Below are positions 17,690-26,623 of a stretch of 64,000 nucleotides of DNA, piece after piece (within the stretch, counting starts at the first letter, position 1; each line of letters starts with the position of its first letter). The notes beneath the pieces are model-generated. The model saw nothing but the letters and a program-made list of their open reading frames with translations. It had not been told where the DNA came from and did no database searches. Position numbers and translations under genes: made by a program. Source of the DNA: AP-15 sp963790875 (GTDB lineage Bacteria; Pseudomonadota; Alphaproteobacteria; ATCC43930; CGMCC-115725); assembly GCA_963790875.1 (NCBI GenBank), contig CAWBQT010000008.1, forward strand, positions 1,037,453 through 1,101,452. The letters run 5' to 3'.

Positions 17690-17814
17690 ACCGCGCCTTC
17701 GGGAAACTGCGGCGGACCCGATCCGGCGCGATCGCTCGCGAGCACGGCGGCGACATCGTTCTCGCCGCCCGCAAAGGCGGCGGCTTCAGCGCCCGGCTCG
17801 AATTGCCGGCTTGA
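17690..17814 (+). pseudogene. C-terminal fragment of a histidine kinase ATPase domain
   Basis: The frame ending at 17814 reads GAIAREHGGDIVLAARKGGG and FSARLELPA, the G2-box end of a histidine-kinase catalytic domain (AIAEAHGGxI...GGGxxFxxxLP). The N-box, G1-box and phospho-acceptor helix are absent. Probably debris from a deletion. Confidence 0.5.
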
Positions 17815-17930
17815 TTAGATAAACGTCTACCTTCTGCTGGTGTCGTCCGGTGCGCTATATACGATCAGATATTTCGTTGATAAGCTGTGCTCCGACCCGG
17901 CAATCACGTCTAGCCACCTCGGAGAAACGC

Positions 17931-20225
17931 ATGACATCCGTTGCCAGCAACGAAAAACTGAAAGTGGTCGGGACCCGGCCGATCCGCCCCGACGGGGTCG
18001 ACAAGGTCACCGGCCGCGCCAATTTCGGCGCCGACTTCGCGTTGCCTGGCATGCTCTACGGCAAGATCAAGCGCAGTCCGCACGCACATGCCCGCATTCT
18101 CGGCATCAATGCCGAGAGGGCCCTGGCGTTGCCCGGCGTGCGCGCCGTCGTGACCGCGACCGATTTTCCCGAAATCCGGGCAGAGGAAGCGTTTGTCGGC
18201 GAAGGGCCGATGAATTTCCGCGATTTGTCGCGCAATGTCATGGCGCGCGACAAGGTGCTTTACGAAGGTCATGCCGTCGCCGGCGTCGCGGCGATCTCGC
18301 CGATCATCGCTGGCGAGGCGCTCGACCTGATCGAGGTTGATTACGAGGTGCTCCCGCACGTCATCGACGTCGAGGCGGCGATGCAACCCGGCGCACCGCT
18401 GTTGCACGACGATCTTTACACCCAGGGCGTCGAACCAAAACCAGAACGGCCGTCCAACATTTCGAAGCGCGTGACGTTCTCCAAGGGCGATGCGGAAGCC
18501 GGCTTTCGTCAGGCCGATATCGTCCTCTCGCGGCGCTATACGACCCAGCCCGTGCACCAAGCCTATATTGAGCCGCACGCCTGCGTCGTTTCGGCCGCCG
18601 CTGACGGTCAGGTACAGATCTGGGCGTCGAGCCAGGGCCAGTTCATGATCCGCGCGTATTGTGCCAAGCTGCTCGGCATCGACATCGCCAGCATCCGCGT
18701 GACCCCGGCCGAGATCGGCGGCGGTTTCGGCGGCAAGACGCTGATCTATCTCGAACCTGTGGCGCTGGCTTTGTCAAAGAAGACCGGCCGGCCGGTCAAG
18801 ATCGTGATGACCCGCGAAGAGGTGTTCCGGGCGACCGGCCCGACCTCGGGCGGCGTCATCGAAGTCAAGCTCGGCGCCAATCTCGACGGCACGATCGTCG
18901 CCGCCGACCTGGTGCTCAAATATCAGGCCGGCGCATTTGCCGGCTCGCCGATCCAACCCGGCTGCATGTGCGCCTTCGCCATGTACGATCTGGCGAACGT
19001 CAATATCGTTGGCTACGACGTCGTCTCGAACCGGCCAAAGGTCGCGGCCTATCGCGCGCCGGGCGCGCCGATCTCGTCGTTCGGGGTCGAGAGCTGCATC
19101 GACGAACTGGCCCGCGAGCTGCGCATCGACCCGCTGCTGCTGCGCGAAAAGAACGCGGCCAAGGACGGCACCAAGGCCGTGCACGGTCCGACCTGGACCA
19201 ATATCGGCTATCTCGACACGTTGGCGGCGGCCAGGAATCATCCGAACTACCAGATCCCGCTCGCTCCCAATCAGGGGCGCGGCATCGCCTGCGGCTTCTG
19301 GTTCAACGTCGGTGGCGAGTCGAGCGCCGCGGTACACGTCAACGAAGACGGCTCGGTCAGCGTCGCTTCGGGGAGCCCCGATATCGGCGGCTCGCGCGCC
19401 TCGATGGCGATGATGGCGGCGGAAACCCTCGGCATCCCGCTCGAACGGGTGAAGCCAATCGTCGCCGATACGGCATCGATCGGCTTCACGCATGTTACCG
19501 GCGGCAGCCGGGTAACCTTTGCGACCGGCATGGCGACCGTGCAGGCGGCGGAGAAAGTCGTCGATCAATTGAAGCGCCGCGCCGCGATGATTTGGGACAT
19601 CAGCCCCGAGGCGGTCGATTGGAAAGACGGCTGCGCCGTGCCGGCCGGGGCCAATGCCGGCAGCTTCGAGCCCCTTCCGCTCGCCGAGATCGCGATCAAG
19701 GCGGCGCGCACCGGCGGGCCGATCGGCGCCGAGGTGCAGCTCAATGCGCAGGGGGCCGGCCCGGCCTTTGCGACGCATGTCTGCGATGTCGAGGTCGATC
19801 CGGAGACCGGCCACGTGAAGGTCTTGCGCTATACGGCGACACAGGATGTCGGCCGGGCGATTCACCCCTCCTATGTCGAAGGCCAGATCCAGGGCGGGGT
19901 GACCCAGGGCATCGGCTGGGCGCTCAACGAGGAATACATCTACGACAAGCAAGGCCGGATGGATAATCCCGGCTTTCTCGACTACCGGGTGCCGGTCGCT
20001 TCCGACATGCCGATGATCGACGCGGTTATCGTCGAGGTGCCGAACCCGCGCCATCCGTTCGGCGTCCGTGGTGTCGGCGAAGTGCCGATCGTGCCGCCGA
20101 TGGCGGCCGTTGCCAATGCGATCCACGCGGCTACCGGGGCGCGTTTGCGCGATTTGCCTATGGCGCCGCCAAAGATCCTCGCGGCACTCGACCCCGAGGA
20201 ACCGCAGCGGCTCGCTGCCGAATGA
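17931..20225 (+). CDS. Molybdopterin-binding subunit, xanthine dehydrogenase family (orphan)
   Basis: 764-residue Mo-hydroxylase catalytic subunit. The hammerhead domain opens with GTRPIRPDGVDKVTGRANFG; the Moco loop is GGGFGGKT near residue 263, AYRAPGAP near 373, and the catalytic Glu about 717 in GVGEVP. Neither the [2Fe-2S] nor the FAD subunit gene is adjacent, unlike most relatives, so it must assemble with subunits encoded elsewhere, perhaps the one at 2515-2991. The start ATG is set by CGGAGAAACGC. Confidence 0.92.
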   Translation: MTSVASNEKLKVVGTRPIRPDGVDKVTGRANFGADFALPGMLYGKIKRSPHAHARILGINAERALALPGVRAVVTATDFPEIRAEEAFVGEGPMNFRDLSRNVMARDKVLYEGHAVAGVAAISPIIAGEALDLIEVDYEVLPHVIDVEAAMQPGAPLLHDDLYTQGVEPKPERPSNISKRVTFSKGDAEAGFRQADIVLSRRYTTQPVHQAYIEPHACVVSAAADGQVQIWASSQGQFMIRAYCAKLLGIDIASIRVTPAEIGGGFGGKTLIYLEPVALALSKKTGRPVKIVMTREEVFRATGPTSGGVIEVKLGANLDGTIVAADLVLKYQAGAFAGSPIQPGCMCAFAMYDLANVNIVGYDVVSNRPKVAAYRAPGAPISSFGVESCIDELARELRIDPLLLREKNAAKDGTKAVHGPTWTNIGYLDTLAAARNHPNYQIPLAPNQGRGIACGFWFNVGGESSAAVHVNEDGSVSVASGSPDIGGSRASMAMMAAETLGIPLERVKPIVADTASIGFTHVTGGSRVTFATGMATVQAAEKVVDQLKRRAAMIWDISPEAVDWKDGCAVPAGANAGSFEPLPLAEIAIKAARTGGPIGAEVQLNAQGAGPAFATHVCDVEVDPETGHVKVLRYTATQDVGRAIHPSYVEGQIQGGVTQGIGWALNEEYIYDKQGRMDNPGFLDYRVPVASDMPMIDAVIVEVPNPRHPFGVRGVGEVPIVPPMAAVANAIHAATGARLRDLPMAPPKILAALDPEEPQRLAAE

Positions 20226-20650
20226 CGTCGACGGCGTAATGGGAGCCTCGGTGTCGCAGGGTGTCGTACCCGGTGGGCCGACACTGTGTACCGAGGCCGT
20301 CGCCCTAACATCTGGGCGACGGCCCGTCGCAACGCCCGCTGTCACGCATTCGGCGCCGGAAAGCTCGGCAACCTCGCCGGCTGAGCGAGCAGTCTGGTGA
20401 ACTGAACACGCGAGAGGGTTGCGAAACTCTGTTCCCCTCGATTGGCAAGGATGCCGCTCACCCGGGCGTCGCTCCGTTCCCTTTATGCGCCCGGCAGAGG
20501 CATTTCCGGCGACGCGGCCCACTCCCGACGCAGCAATCCGAAGACCAGGCACGACCGGCGCAGGGCGCAATAGCGACTACCGCAACGACCTGGAGTCCCA
20601 TGAGCTGATGGTGGCCGAAATCATGCCTCATTTTGCGTGATGAAAAAGCG
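20226..20650. other. Intergenic, no gene recognised
   Basis: 425 bp with only short incoherent frames on both strands and no motif I recognise. Confidence 0.5.
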
Positions 20651-20890
20651 ATGCACCGCGTCCCCGCCGCAGACGATTTCGAGACGATTCGACTCCGCCT
20701 GGAAGAGCTGCGCCGCGAGCGCGCGCAGCGTCGCGACGACGGGTCCTTGCCACATTCGCCGCAGCCTGAAGCCGTGGCCCGACAGTCGGCTGTTGCAGAT
20801 AGACGAACTCCTCTTGCACCGCGTCGGCTGCTCCGAACGCGTTTCTGGAAACTGCGCAAGCTGTGCGCGAAGAGCGGATTGATTCGTTGA
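20651..20890 (+). CDS. Small hypothetical protein, MHRVPAADDFE type
   Basis: 79 residues. The N-terminus MHRVPAADDFETIRLRLEEL followed by RRERAQ is a charged amphipathic helix like that of small conserved hypothetical proteins in Rhizobiales. The rest is Arg-rich and poorly structured, so the C-terminal half may be frameshifted. The 3' end overlaps the following gene by 28 bp. No function can be suggested. Confidence 0.45.
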   Translation: MHRVPAADDFETIRLRLEELRRERAQRRDDGSLPHSPQPEAVARQSAVADRRTPLAPRRLLRTRFWKLRKLCAKSGLIR

Positions 20891-22200
20891 GTTTCTCGGA
20901 TATTTTCGCGCGGTTCGTGGCGCTGATCGGCGGGACGGCATTGCTGGCGCGGCGCCTCACCCAGGGCTTGCACGAGCCGGCTTGGGGCAGCTCCCCGGTG
21001 ATCCCGGCGGCGCGGCCGCAGGGCAGCATCCCGACGCTCAAAATGCCGACGGCAAAGGGATGGACCGACGGGCAGACACCCGCGGCAGCGCCCGGCCTCG
21101 CCGTAAACGCGTTAGCGGCCGGTCTCGATCATCCCCGCTGGATCGAGGTGCTGCCGAATGGTGACGTGCTCGTTGCCGAGGCAATGAATGTGCCCAGAGA
21201 GGTCAGGCGCAATCTCTTCGATTACGCCATGGTCAGCACGATGCGGCGCGCGGACGCCGTCGGGGTCAGCGCAAACCGCATCACGCTGCTGCGCGACGCA
21301 GATGGTGACGGCGTCGCCGAAATCCGCGAAGCATTCCTGGAAGGGCTGAACCAGCCTTTCGGCATGGCCTTGGTGGGCGATACTTTTTATGTCGGCAACA
21401 CCGACGGCCTAGTCGGCTTCCGCTATGCGGCGGGCGCCAGCCGGATCAGCGCACCGGGACGCAACCTCGCGGCGTTCAAGCCCGGCGGCCACTGGACGCG
21501 GAGCCTGCTTCTCAGTCCCGACAGCCGGAAGCTCTACATCGGGGTCGGCTCGTCGAGCAATATCGCGGAAAACGGCATGGCCGCCGAGGAGGGCCGAGCC
21601 GCCATCCACGAATTCGATCTCGCGAGCGGCGAGATCCGCATCTTTGCCGGGGGCCTGCGCAACGCCGTCGGCATGGCGTGGGAACCCATGACCGGAGCGC
21701 TGTGGACGGTGGTCAACGAGCGCGACGGTCTCGGCGACGAGACACCCCCGGACTATCTGACCTCGGTGCGCGACGGCGGCTTCTATGGCTGGCCCTATTG
21801 CTATTGGGGCCAGACAGTTGACGACCGCGTGCCGCAGGATCCAGCGGCTGTCGCCAAGGCGATCACACCGGACTACGCGCTGGGCGGGCATACCGCATCG
21901 CTGGGCTTGTGCTGGCTCCCGGCCGGCACGCTTCCCGGCTTTCCCGACGGCATGGCCATCGGTCAGCACGGCTCCTGGAACCGGAGCCAGCTGAGCGGCT
22001 ACAAGGTTTCTTTCGTGCCGTTCACGAACGGCCGCCCGGCCGGGCCGCCGCGCGATATCCTGACGGGGTTTCTGGCACCGGACGAACGGGTGTCCTATGG
22101 ACGGCCGGTCGGGGTGGCGGTCGGGCCCGACCGCTCGTTGCTGGTGGCGGACGATGTCGGCAACGTAATCTGGCGCGTGACCGGCGAGCCGCAGCGCTGA
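20863..22200 (+). CDS. PQQ-type sugar (L-sorbosone-like) dehydrogenase
   Basis: Six-bladed beta-propeller dehydrogenase, 445 residues from a GTG. It has propeller strands such as HPRWIEVLPNGDVLVAEA, LNQPFGMALVGDTFYVGN and the late GMAIGQHGSWNRSQLSG. Relatives bind pyrroloquinoline quinone and oxidise aldose or sorbosone in the periplasm. The N-terminus has a hydrophobic stretch (FARFVALIGGTALLARR) that could anchor or export it. The true start is uncertain (GTG 20863 or TTG 20887). No pqq genes are in view. Confidence 0.85.
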   Translation: MREERIDSLSFSDIFARFVALIGGTALLARRLTQGLHEPAWGSSPVIPAARPQGSIPTLKMPTAKGWTDGQTPAAAPGLAVNALAAGLDHPRWIEVLPNGDVLVAEAMNVPREVRRNLFDYAMVSTMRRADAVGVSANRITLLRDADGDGVAEIREAFLEGLNQPFGMALVGDTFYVGNTDGLVGFRYAAGASRISAPGRNLAAFKPGGHWTRSLLLSPDSRKLYIGVGSSSNIAENGMAAEEGRAAIHEFDLASGEIRIFAGGLRNAVGMAWEPMTGALWTVVNERDGLGDETPPDYLTSVRDGGFYGWPYCYWGQTVDDRVPQDPAAVAKAITPDYALGGHTASLGLCWLPAGTLPGFPDGMAIGQHGSWNRSQLSGYKVSFVPFTNGRPAGPPRDILTGFLAPDERVSYGRPVGVAVGPDRSLLVADDVGNVIWRVTGEPQR

Positions 22201-22341
22201 TGCGCCGGCAACCCTCCCGTTCCGTAATCGGCAGAGGACATTATTCAAAACCGCCGGGCGCGGTTGCGCGGTATTCGGATCGAGGCGAGGGAATGCGCGG
22301 GCTTTCCGGCTGTGCCTCCATCTACGATAGGATCGCTCTCT

Positions 22342-23322
22342 ATGAAATACACCAAGCTCGGCCGCACCGGCCTCGAAGTGTCGCGCATCTGCCTCGGCTG
22401 CATGAGCTATGGCGGCGGCAACAGGGGCAATCATGCCTGGAGCCTCGGCGAGGCGGAGAGCCGGCCATTCATCAAGCGCGCGCTCGAAGCCGGGATCAAT
22501 TTCTTCGACACGGCCAACCGCTATTCGCTCGGCAACAGCGAGGAGATCCTCGGCCGCGCCATCCGGGACTTCGCCCGACGCGACGAGGTGGTCATCGCCA
22601 CCAAGGTGTATGGGCGGATGCGCCCAGGTCCGAACGGCGCCGGTCTCTCGCGCAAGGCGATCTTCGCCGAAATCGACGCCAGCCTCACCCGGCTCGGCAT
22701 GGATCACGTCGACCTCTACCAAATTCATCGTTTCGACTACGACACGCCGATCGAGGAGACGCTGGAAGCGCTTCACGACATCGTGAAGTTCGGGAAGGCA
22801 AGGTATGTCGGCGCCTCGTCGATGCACGCCTGGCAGTTCGCCCGTGCTCTCGGCCTCGCCGAGAAGCACGGCTGGACCCGCTTCGTCAGCATGCAAAACC
22901 TCGTCAACCTGCTCTATCGCGAGGAAGAGCGGGAAATGCTGCCGCTATGCACCGCGGAGGGGATCGGCGTCATCCCATGGAGCCCGCAGGCGCGGGGCAA
23001 GCTCAGCCGCGACTGGGACTACACTAGCATCCGCACCGAAACCGACGCGGCTTTGGAGCGGCTATTTGCCAAGACCGACGAGGCCGACAGGAAGGTCGCC
23101 GATCGTGTCGCCGAGGTGGCCGAGGAGCGCGGCATACCGCGGGCTCAGGTGGCGCTCGCCTGGCTGTGGTCGAAGCCGGTGATCACCGCCCCGATCGTCG
23201 GCGCCACAAAGCTCCACCATCTCGATGACGCCATCGCGAGTGTCGAGGTAACCTTGAGCGCCGCGGAGATCGGGGCTCTCGAAGAACCCTATGTGCCCCA
23301 CGCGGTGGTAGGGTTCGAGTAG
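22342..23322 (+). CDS. Aldo/keto reductase
   Basis: 326-residue (alpha/beta)8 NADPH-dependent reductase. The start is the ATG of MKYTKLGRTGLEVSRICLG. The catalytic tetrad is visible as D in FFDTANRYS with Tyr, K in VIATKVYG and H in YQIHRFDYD. It has the C-terminal cofactor loop PIVGATKLHHLDDA. It resembles the YajO/pyridoxal-reductase-like group of stand-alone reductases. No clear operon partners; the preceding gene ends 140 bp earlier. Confidence 0.92.
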   Translation: MKYTKLGRTGLEVSRICLGCMSYGGGNRGNHAWSLGEAESRPFIKRALEAGINFFDTANRYSLGNSEEILGRAIRDFARRDEVVIATKVYGRMRPGPNGAGLSRKAIFAEIDASLTRLGMDHVDLYQIHRFDYDTPIEETLEALHDIVKFGKARYVGASSMHAWQFARALGLAEKHGWTRFVSMQNLVNLLYREEEREMLPLCTAEGIGVIPWSPQARGKLSRDWDYTSIRTETDAALERLFAKTDEADRKVADRVAEVAEERGIPRAQVALAWLWSKPVITAPIVGATKLHHLDDAIASVEVTLSAAEIGALEEPYVPHAVVGFE

Positions 23323-23538
23323 CCTGTCGCCGAAACCGCTGCTTGGCCACCAGAGGTCGCATGACTGTCCGGTTCTCGACCCGCGCTCCCAATGCCGATC
23401 GCTTCAGACGAAGCTTCAAAGCCGTTGCTGCTGCGAGAAAGGCGGAGGAGGTTGACCTGACGATCAGGCCTGCGCCCGCTCGCGGCCTCGAAAAGCGCCG
23501 CCGGAGACCCGACCTTTGACCGAGTGGACCCAACCAGA

Positions 23539-24063
23539 ATGAGCCACATCAAGCTAATCCCGCGCGCCTTGCTTGCTTCGGCAACGGTCCTCTATGTCGT
23601 GGTTGTCGCCCCGCTCTACGCTGCCGAGCCGGAGCCGCCTGCGCCGATCATCGTCGCCAGCCCGTTGCATGCGGCCGTAAAGCTCGCCATCGAAGATTTG
23701 GCCCGCCTGCCGACCGTGAAGATCGATGTGGCGTTTCTGACCGAGCATGGCGAGCGCCGGGCCTCTTTCGAGGGGCCGCCGTTGTGGATCGTCCTTGAAA
23801 AGGCTGGGGCGGTCGATCCGGCGCTGCACCGCGAGCAGGTGTCCCGGGCCGTCGTTATCATTGGCACCGACGGCTACCGGGCCGTGCTCGCATTGGGGGA
23901 GATCGCGCCGGAGTTCGAGGGAAAGCAGGTCATTCTCGCCGAGCGGATGGACGGGCAGCCGCTCGGCGCGGGCCATCTGCGTATCGTCGTGCCGCTCGAC
24001 AAGCGAGGCGGACGCAGCGTGCGCGACGTGGCGCATATCGAGGTGACGGCCCCGCCACCCTGA
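23539..24063 (+). CDS. Exported protein with sulfite-oxidase-like molybdopterin-domain features
   Basis: 174 residues with an N-terminal signal peptide (ALLASATVLYVVVVAPLYA-AEP). The body contains the order seen in short sulfite-oxidase-fold proteins: DLARLPTVKIDVAFLTEHGE, ASFEGPPLWIVLEKAGAVDP, ADGYR-like IGTDGYRAVLALGEI and GHLRIVVPLDKRGGRSVRDV. The Moco-binding cysteine is not present, so it may be a non-catalytic member. ATG 23524 (five codons earlier) is an alternative start. Its position near mod genes fits a molybdenum theme but proves nothing. Confidence 0.6.
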   Translation: MSHIKLIPRALLASATVLYVVVVAPLYAAEPEPPAPIIVASPLHAAVKLAIEDLARLPTVKIDVAFLTEHGERRASFEGPPLWIVLEKAGAVDPALHREQVSRAVVIIGTDGYRAVLALGEIAPEFEGKQVILAERMDGQPLGAGHLRIVVPLDKRGGRSVRDVAHIEVTAPPP

Positions 24064-24085
24064 GCTTTCGGAGGGGGTCGCGCGC

Positions 24086-24490
24086 ATGGCCCGCGAGAAC
24101 GAAATACGAGAGGGCGAAGTCGCGGCGACGTCGGCGCCGCCTGGACGTCGCGCATGGAAACACCCCGACAGAGCGCCGACGGGCCACTTTGCCGCATCGA
24201 GCTGTACGAGCCATGGGTCGCGGCCACTTGCCGGCCTCGAACAATGCGAGCGGGTCGAGGTGCTTTATTGGCTGCCACCTTTCGAGGCGCGATCTCGTGT
24301 TGCAAAGTCCGGCGAATGATGGGCCCCGCGCGGCGCTTTCTCGCTCGGATCGCCGGCCCGGCCGAACCCGATCGGCACCGCGATTGCTCAACTCATCCGG
24401 ATCGAGGGCGCAACCCTGACGGTACGGGGGCTCGATTGCGTGGACGGCACGCCGCTTCTGACCTCAGCCCGATCGCACCCTTTCCACCCC
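24086..24490 (+). pseudogene. trmO: trmO (tRNA threonylcarbamoyladenosine N6-methyltransferase), multiply frameshifted
   Basis: Successive frames together spell a TrmO/YaeB protein: NEIREGEVAATSAPP, then DGPLCRIELYEPWVAAT, then LAGLEQCERVEVLYWLPPFE, RRDLVLQSPANDG, RGAFSLGSPARPNPIGTAIA with LIRIEGATLTVRGLDCVDGT, and finally LLDLSPIAPF. At least four frame changes are needed, near 24160-24235, 24285, 24322 and 24462. TrmO methylates t6A37 of tRNA-Thr using SAM; this copy cannot be functional. So many breaks in 400 bp point to real decay rather than sequencing error. Confidence 0.75.
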
Positions 24491-24729
24491 GATTGCGCCG
24501 CCGCAACCTGGCGATTTTCAGACAGGCGATCCGTAATTCACCGCACCCCACTCGTTTGGCCTCCGCGCATCGGACAGGTACCGATCCTCCCCGCGTGGGC
24601 ACCGGTTCCCGCTCAATCCGCACAATCCGTTTTCCGCCTCTCGGCCAGTCGATGTCGATCAGTTGGAACGGCTCGCCACCGGGCGACGGCGCTGCGACCG
24701 CTCGGCCATAACGGGGCCGTTCGATCCGG

Positions 24730-24936
24730 TTACTTCGCGACCATTACGTCCGATGCCTTGATCACCGCGAAGGCGTCATCGCCGACCGTGAGGGCGAGAT
24801 CGTCGACTGCTTCGTTGGTGATCGACGAGGTGACGATCACGCCGCCACCGATATCAATGCGGACATGCGCGGTCGTCTGGCCTTTTGTCACTGCGACGAT
24901 CCGGCCTTTGAGCTGGTTGCGGGCGCTGAGCTTCAT
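24730..24936 (-). CDS. mop: Molybdopterin/molybdate-binding Mop protein (single TOBE domain)
   Basis: 68-residue molbindin. The sequence MKLSARNQLKGRIVAVTKG ... SSITNEAVDDLALTVGD ... AVIKASDVMVAK is the classic Mop/TOBE oligomer fold that stores molybdate in the cytoplasm. Full length. It is read divergently from modABC, with about 215 bp between it and the modA start, which would hold both promoters. Confidence 0.93.
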   Translation of the reverse strand: MKLSARNQLKGRIVAVTKGQTTAHVRIDIGGGVIVTSSITNEAVDDLALTVGDDAFAVIKASDVMVAK

Positions 24937-25067
24937 TCGAAAACCTCGGGGTTGGGGCGGTCGCCGCGATCACAAGCCGGTGCAGCAGCCGGGCGACGCT
25001 CGCGGCTGCCGCATGCTGATTAGCCTATCCGCAGTCGCGATAGCCAGCGGCATCAAAACGCCAGCCT

Positions 25068-25120
25068 CATAGAGTGGCGGGTTGTCAGGCTGGCGCATCA
25101 GGGCTAACAACCGCTCTATG
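25068..25120. promoter_or_regulatory. Inverted repeat in the mop-modA intergenic region
   Basis: CATAGAG (25068-25074) and CTCTATG (25114-25120) form a perfect 7-base dyad, extended imperfectly inward by GGGTTGT against AACAACC. Its location between the divergent mop and modABC genes suggests an operator, for example for a ModE-like or other molybdate regulator. It does not match the enterobacterial ModE consensus, so the regulator is unknown. A smaller dyad, CTATC...GATAG, lies at 25025-25043. Confidence 0.4.
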
Positions 25121-25150
25121 CAATCGCACATAACGGGGAGCGGAAGCGCG

Positions 25151-25924
25151 ATGGGCAGATGTCAGGTAGCCAGCAGACTACGATCCGTCGTTGCATTCGT
25201 TTCGGTAATTCTGGCGGCAACGCTGGCGACAGTCACGGCCGATGCCGGAGAAGTCAGGGTCGCCGTAGCGGCCAATTTTACCGCGGCTGCCAAGGAGATC
25301 GGCGCTGTCTTCGAGCATTCGAGTGGCGACAAGGTCCTCTACAGCTTTGGCGCGACGGGTCAGTTCTACACACAGATCACGCAAGGCGCACCGTTCGACG
25401 TCTTTCTGTCGGCCGACCAGGAGCGGCCCGCGAAGGCCGTGAAAGAGGGTTACGCGGTTCCCGACAGCCGCTTCACTTACGCGACCGGCAGGATCGTGCT
25501 GTTCAGCATCAGCAAAAATGCCGTGAACGGCGCAGCGACGCTCAAGGATGCGAAATTCGCGAAGATCGCGATCTGCAACCCGGTGACCGCTCCCTATGGT
25601 GCAGCGTCGGTCCAAGCGATGAAGGCGCTCGGCGTTTATGACCAACTCCGGGGAAAGCTTGTCGTCGGTGAAGACATTTCGCAAGCCTATCAATTTGTCG
25701 CGACCGGCAATGCCGAAGTCGGATTTGTTGCACTCTCGCAAGTCGCACGCGATCCCGAGAAGGGCTCGCGCTGGATCGTGCCGTCGAACCTCTACAAGCC
25801 GATCGCGCAGGACGCGGTGCTGCTGAAGCGCGGCGCCGACAATCCGGCGGCCGAAGCCTTCGTTGCCTTCCTCAAAGGGAAGGAGGCGCATGCGGTGATC
25901 GTGAAATACGGCTACGGCGGGTAA
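25151..25924 (+). CDS. modA: Molybdate ABC transporter, periplasmic binding protein
   Basis: 257 residues from the ATG that gives a clean signal peptide (SVVAFVSVILAATLATVTADA). The mature protein starts GEVRVAVAANFTAAAKEIG and keeps the oxyanion-binding serine/threonine loops (YSFGATGQFYTQI, APFDVFLSAD) and the AICNPVTAPYGAA loop. It delivers molybdate or tungstate to ModB. GGGGAGCGGAAGCGCG stands before the ATG. An in-frame ATG at 25118 is less likely because it would mask the signal peptide. Confidence 0.94.
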   Translation: MGRCQVASRLRSVVAFVSVILAATLATVTADAGEVRVAVAANFTAAAKEIGAVFEHSSGDKVLYSFGATGQFYTQITQGAPFDVFLSADQERPAKAVKEGYAVPDSRFTYATGRIVLFSISKNAVNGAATLKDAKFAKIAICNPVTAPYGAASVQAMKALGVYDQLRGKLVVGEDISQAYQFVATGNAEVGFVALSQVARDPEKGSRWIVPSNLYKPIAQDAVLLKRGADNPAAEAFVAFLKGKEAHAVIVKYGYGG

Positions 25925-25939
25925 CGTACCGCGCCTCCG

Positions 25940-26623
25940 ATGCCGGCAATTGCCGAAGTCTGGACCCCGATCCAGCTCACCCTGGAACTGGCGTTCATCA
26001 CCACCCTCGTGCTTCTCGCCGTCGGCACGCCGATCGCCTGGTGGTTGACGCGCTCGCACGCCCGATGGAAGGAGGTCGTTGCGACCTGTGTGGCCTTGCC
26101 GCTGGTCCTGCCGCCGACGGTGCTCGGTTTCTATCTCTTGATCGTGCTCGGTCCGAACGGGCCCGGCGGCTGGTTGGCCCGGCTCATTGGCGGGCGCTCG
26201 CTCGCGTTCACGTTCACGGGGTTGGTGATCGGCTCGGTCGTCTATTCCCTGCCGTTCGTCGTGCAACCGATCCGCAACGCCTTCGAGGCGTTCGGCAGCC
26301 GGCCGATGGAGGTCGCCGCGACCCTGCGCGCCGGGCCGTGGGACTCGTTCTGGTCGGTTGCGGTGCCCTTGGCGCGGCCCGGACTTTTGACCGGCGCTGT
26401 GCTTGGTTTTGCGCACACGGTCGGCGAATTCGGCGTGGTGTTGATGATCGGCGGCAACATTCCCGGCGAGACCAAGGTCCTCTCGGTGGCGATCTACGAC
26501 TATGTCGAGTCGCTGCAATGGGGCGAGGCAAGCTTCCTTTCGGGGATCATGGTGGCGTTCTCGTTCGCGGTGATCCTGACCGTGATGATCGTCGAGAAGC
26601 ACGCGGCGCGACCGGGCCGATGA
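25940..26623 (+). CDS. modB: Molybdate ABC transporter, permease
   Basis: 227-residue inner-membrane permease with five to six hydrophobic segments (for example LTLELAFITTLVLLAVGTPI and FIVGSVVYSLPFVV-like helices). The EAA coupling loop reads EVAATLRAGPWDSFWSVAVP. It starts 15 bp after modA. Its TGA overlaps the modC ATG by the ATGA arrangement, so the three genes are translationally coupled. Confidence 0.95.
   Translation: MPAIAEVWTPIQLTLELAFITTLVLLAVGTPIAWWLTRSHARWKEVVATCVALPLVLPPTVLGFYLLIVLGPNGPGGWLARLIGGRSLAFTFTGLVIGSVVYSLPFVVQPIRNAFEAFGSRPMEVAATLRAGPWDSFWSVAVPLARPGLLTGAVLGFAHTVGEFGVVLMIGGNIPGETKVLSVAIYDYVESLQWGEASFLSGIMVAFSFAVILTVMIVEKHAARPGR

Noticed and set aside
18774..20570. Long minus-strand open frame over the orphan molybdopterin subunit
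   Set aside because: No motif, and the plus-strand protein is unambiguous.
25020..25150. Enterobacterial-type ModE site upstream of modA
   Set aside because: No match to the CGTTATAT...ATATAACG pattern; only an unrelated dyad is present.
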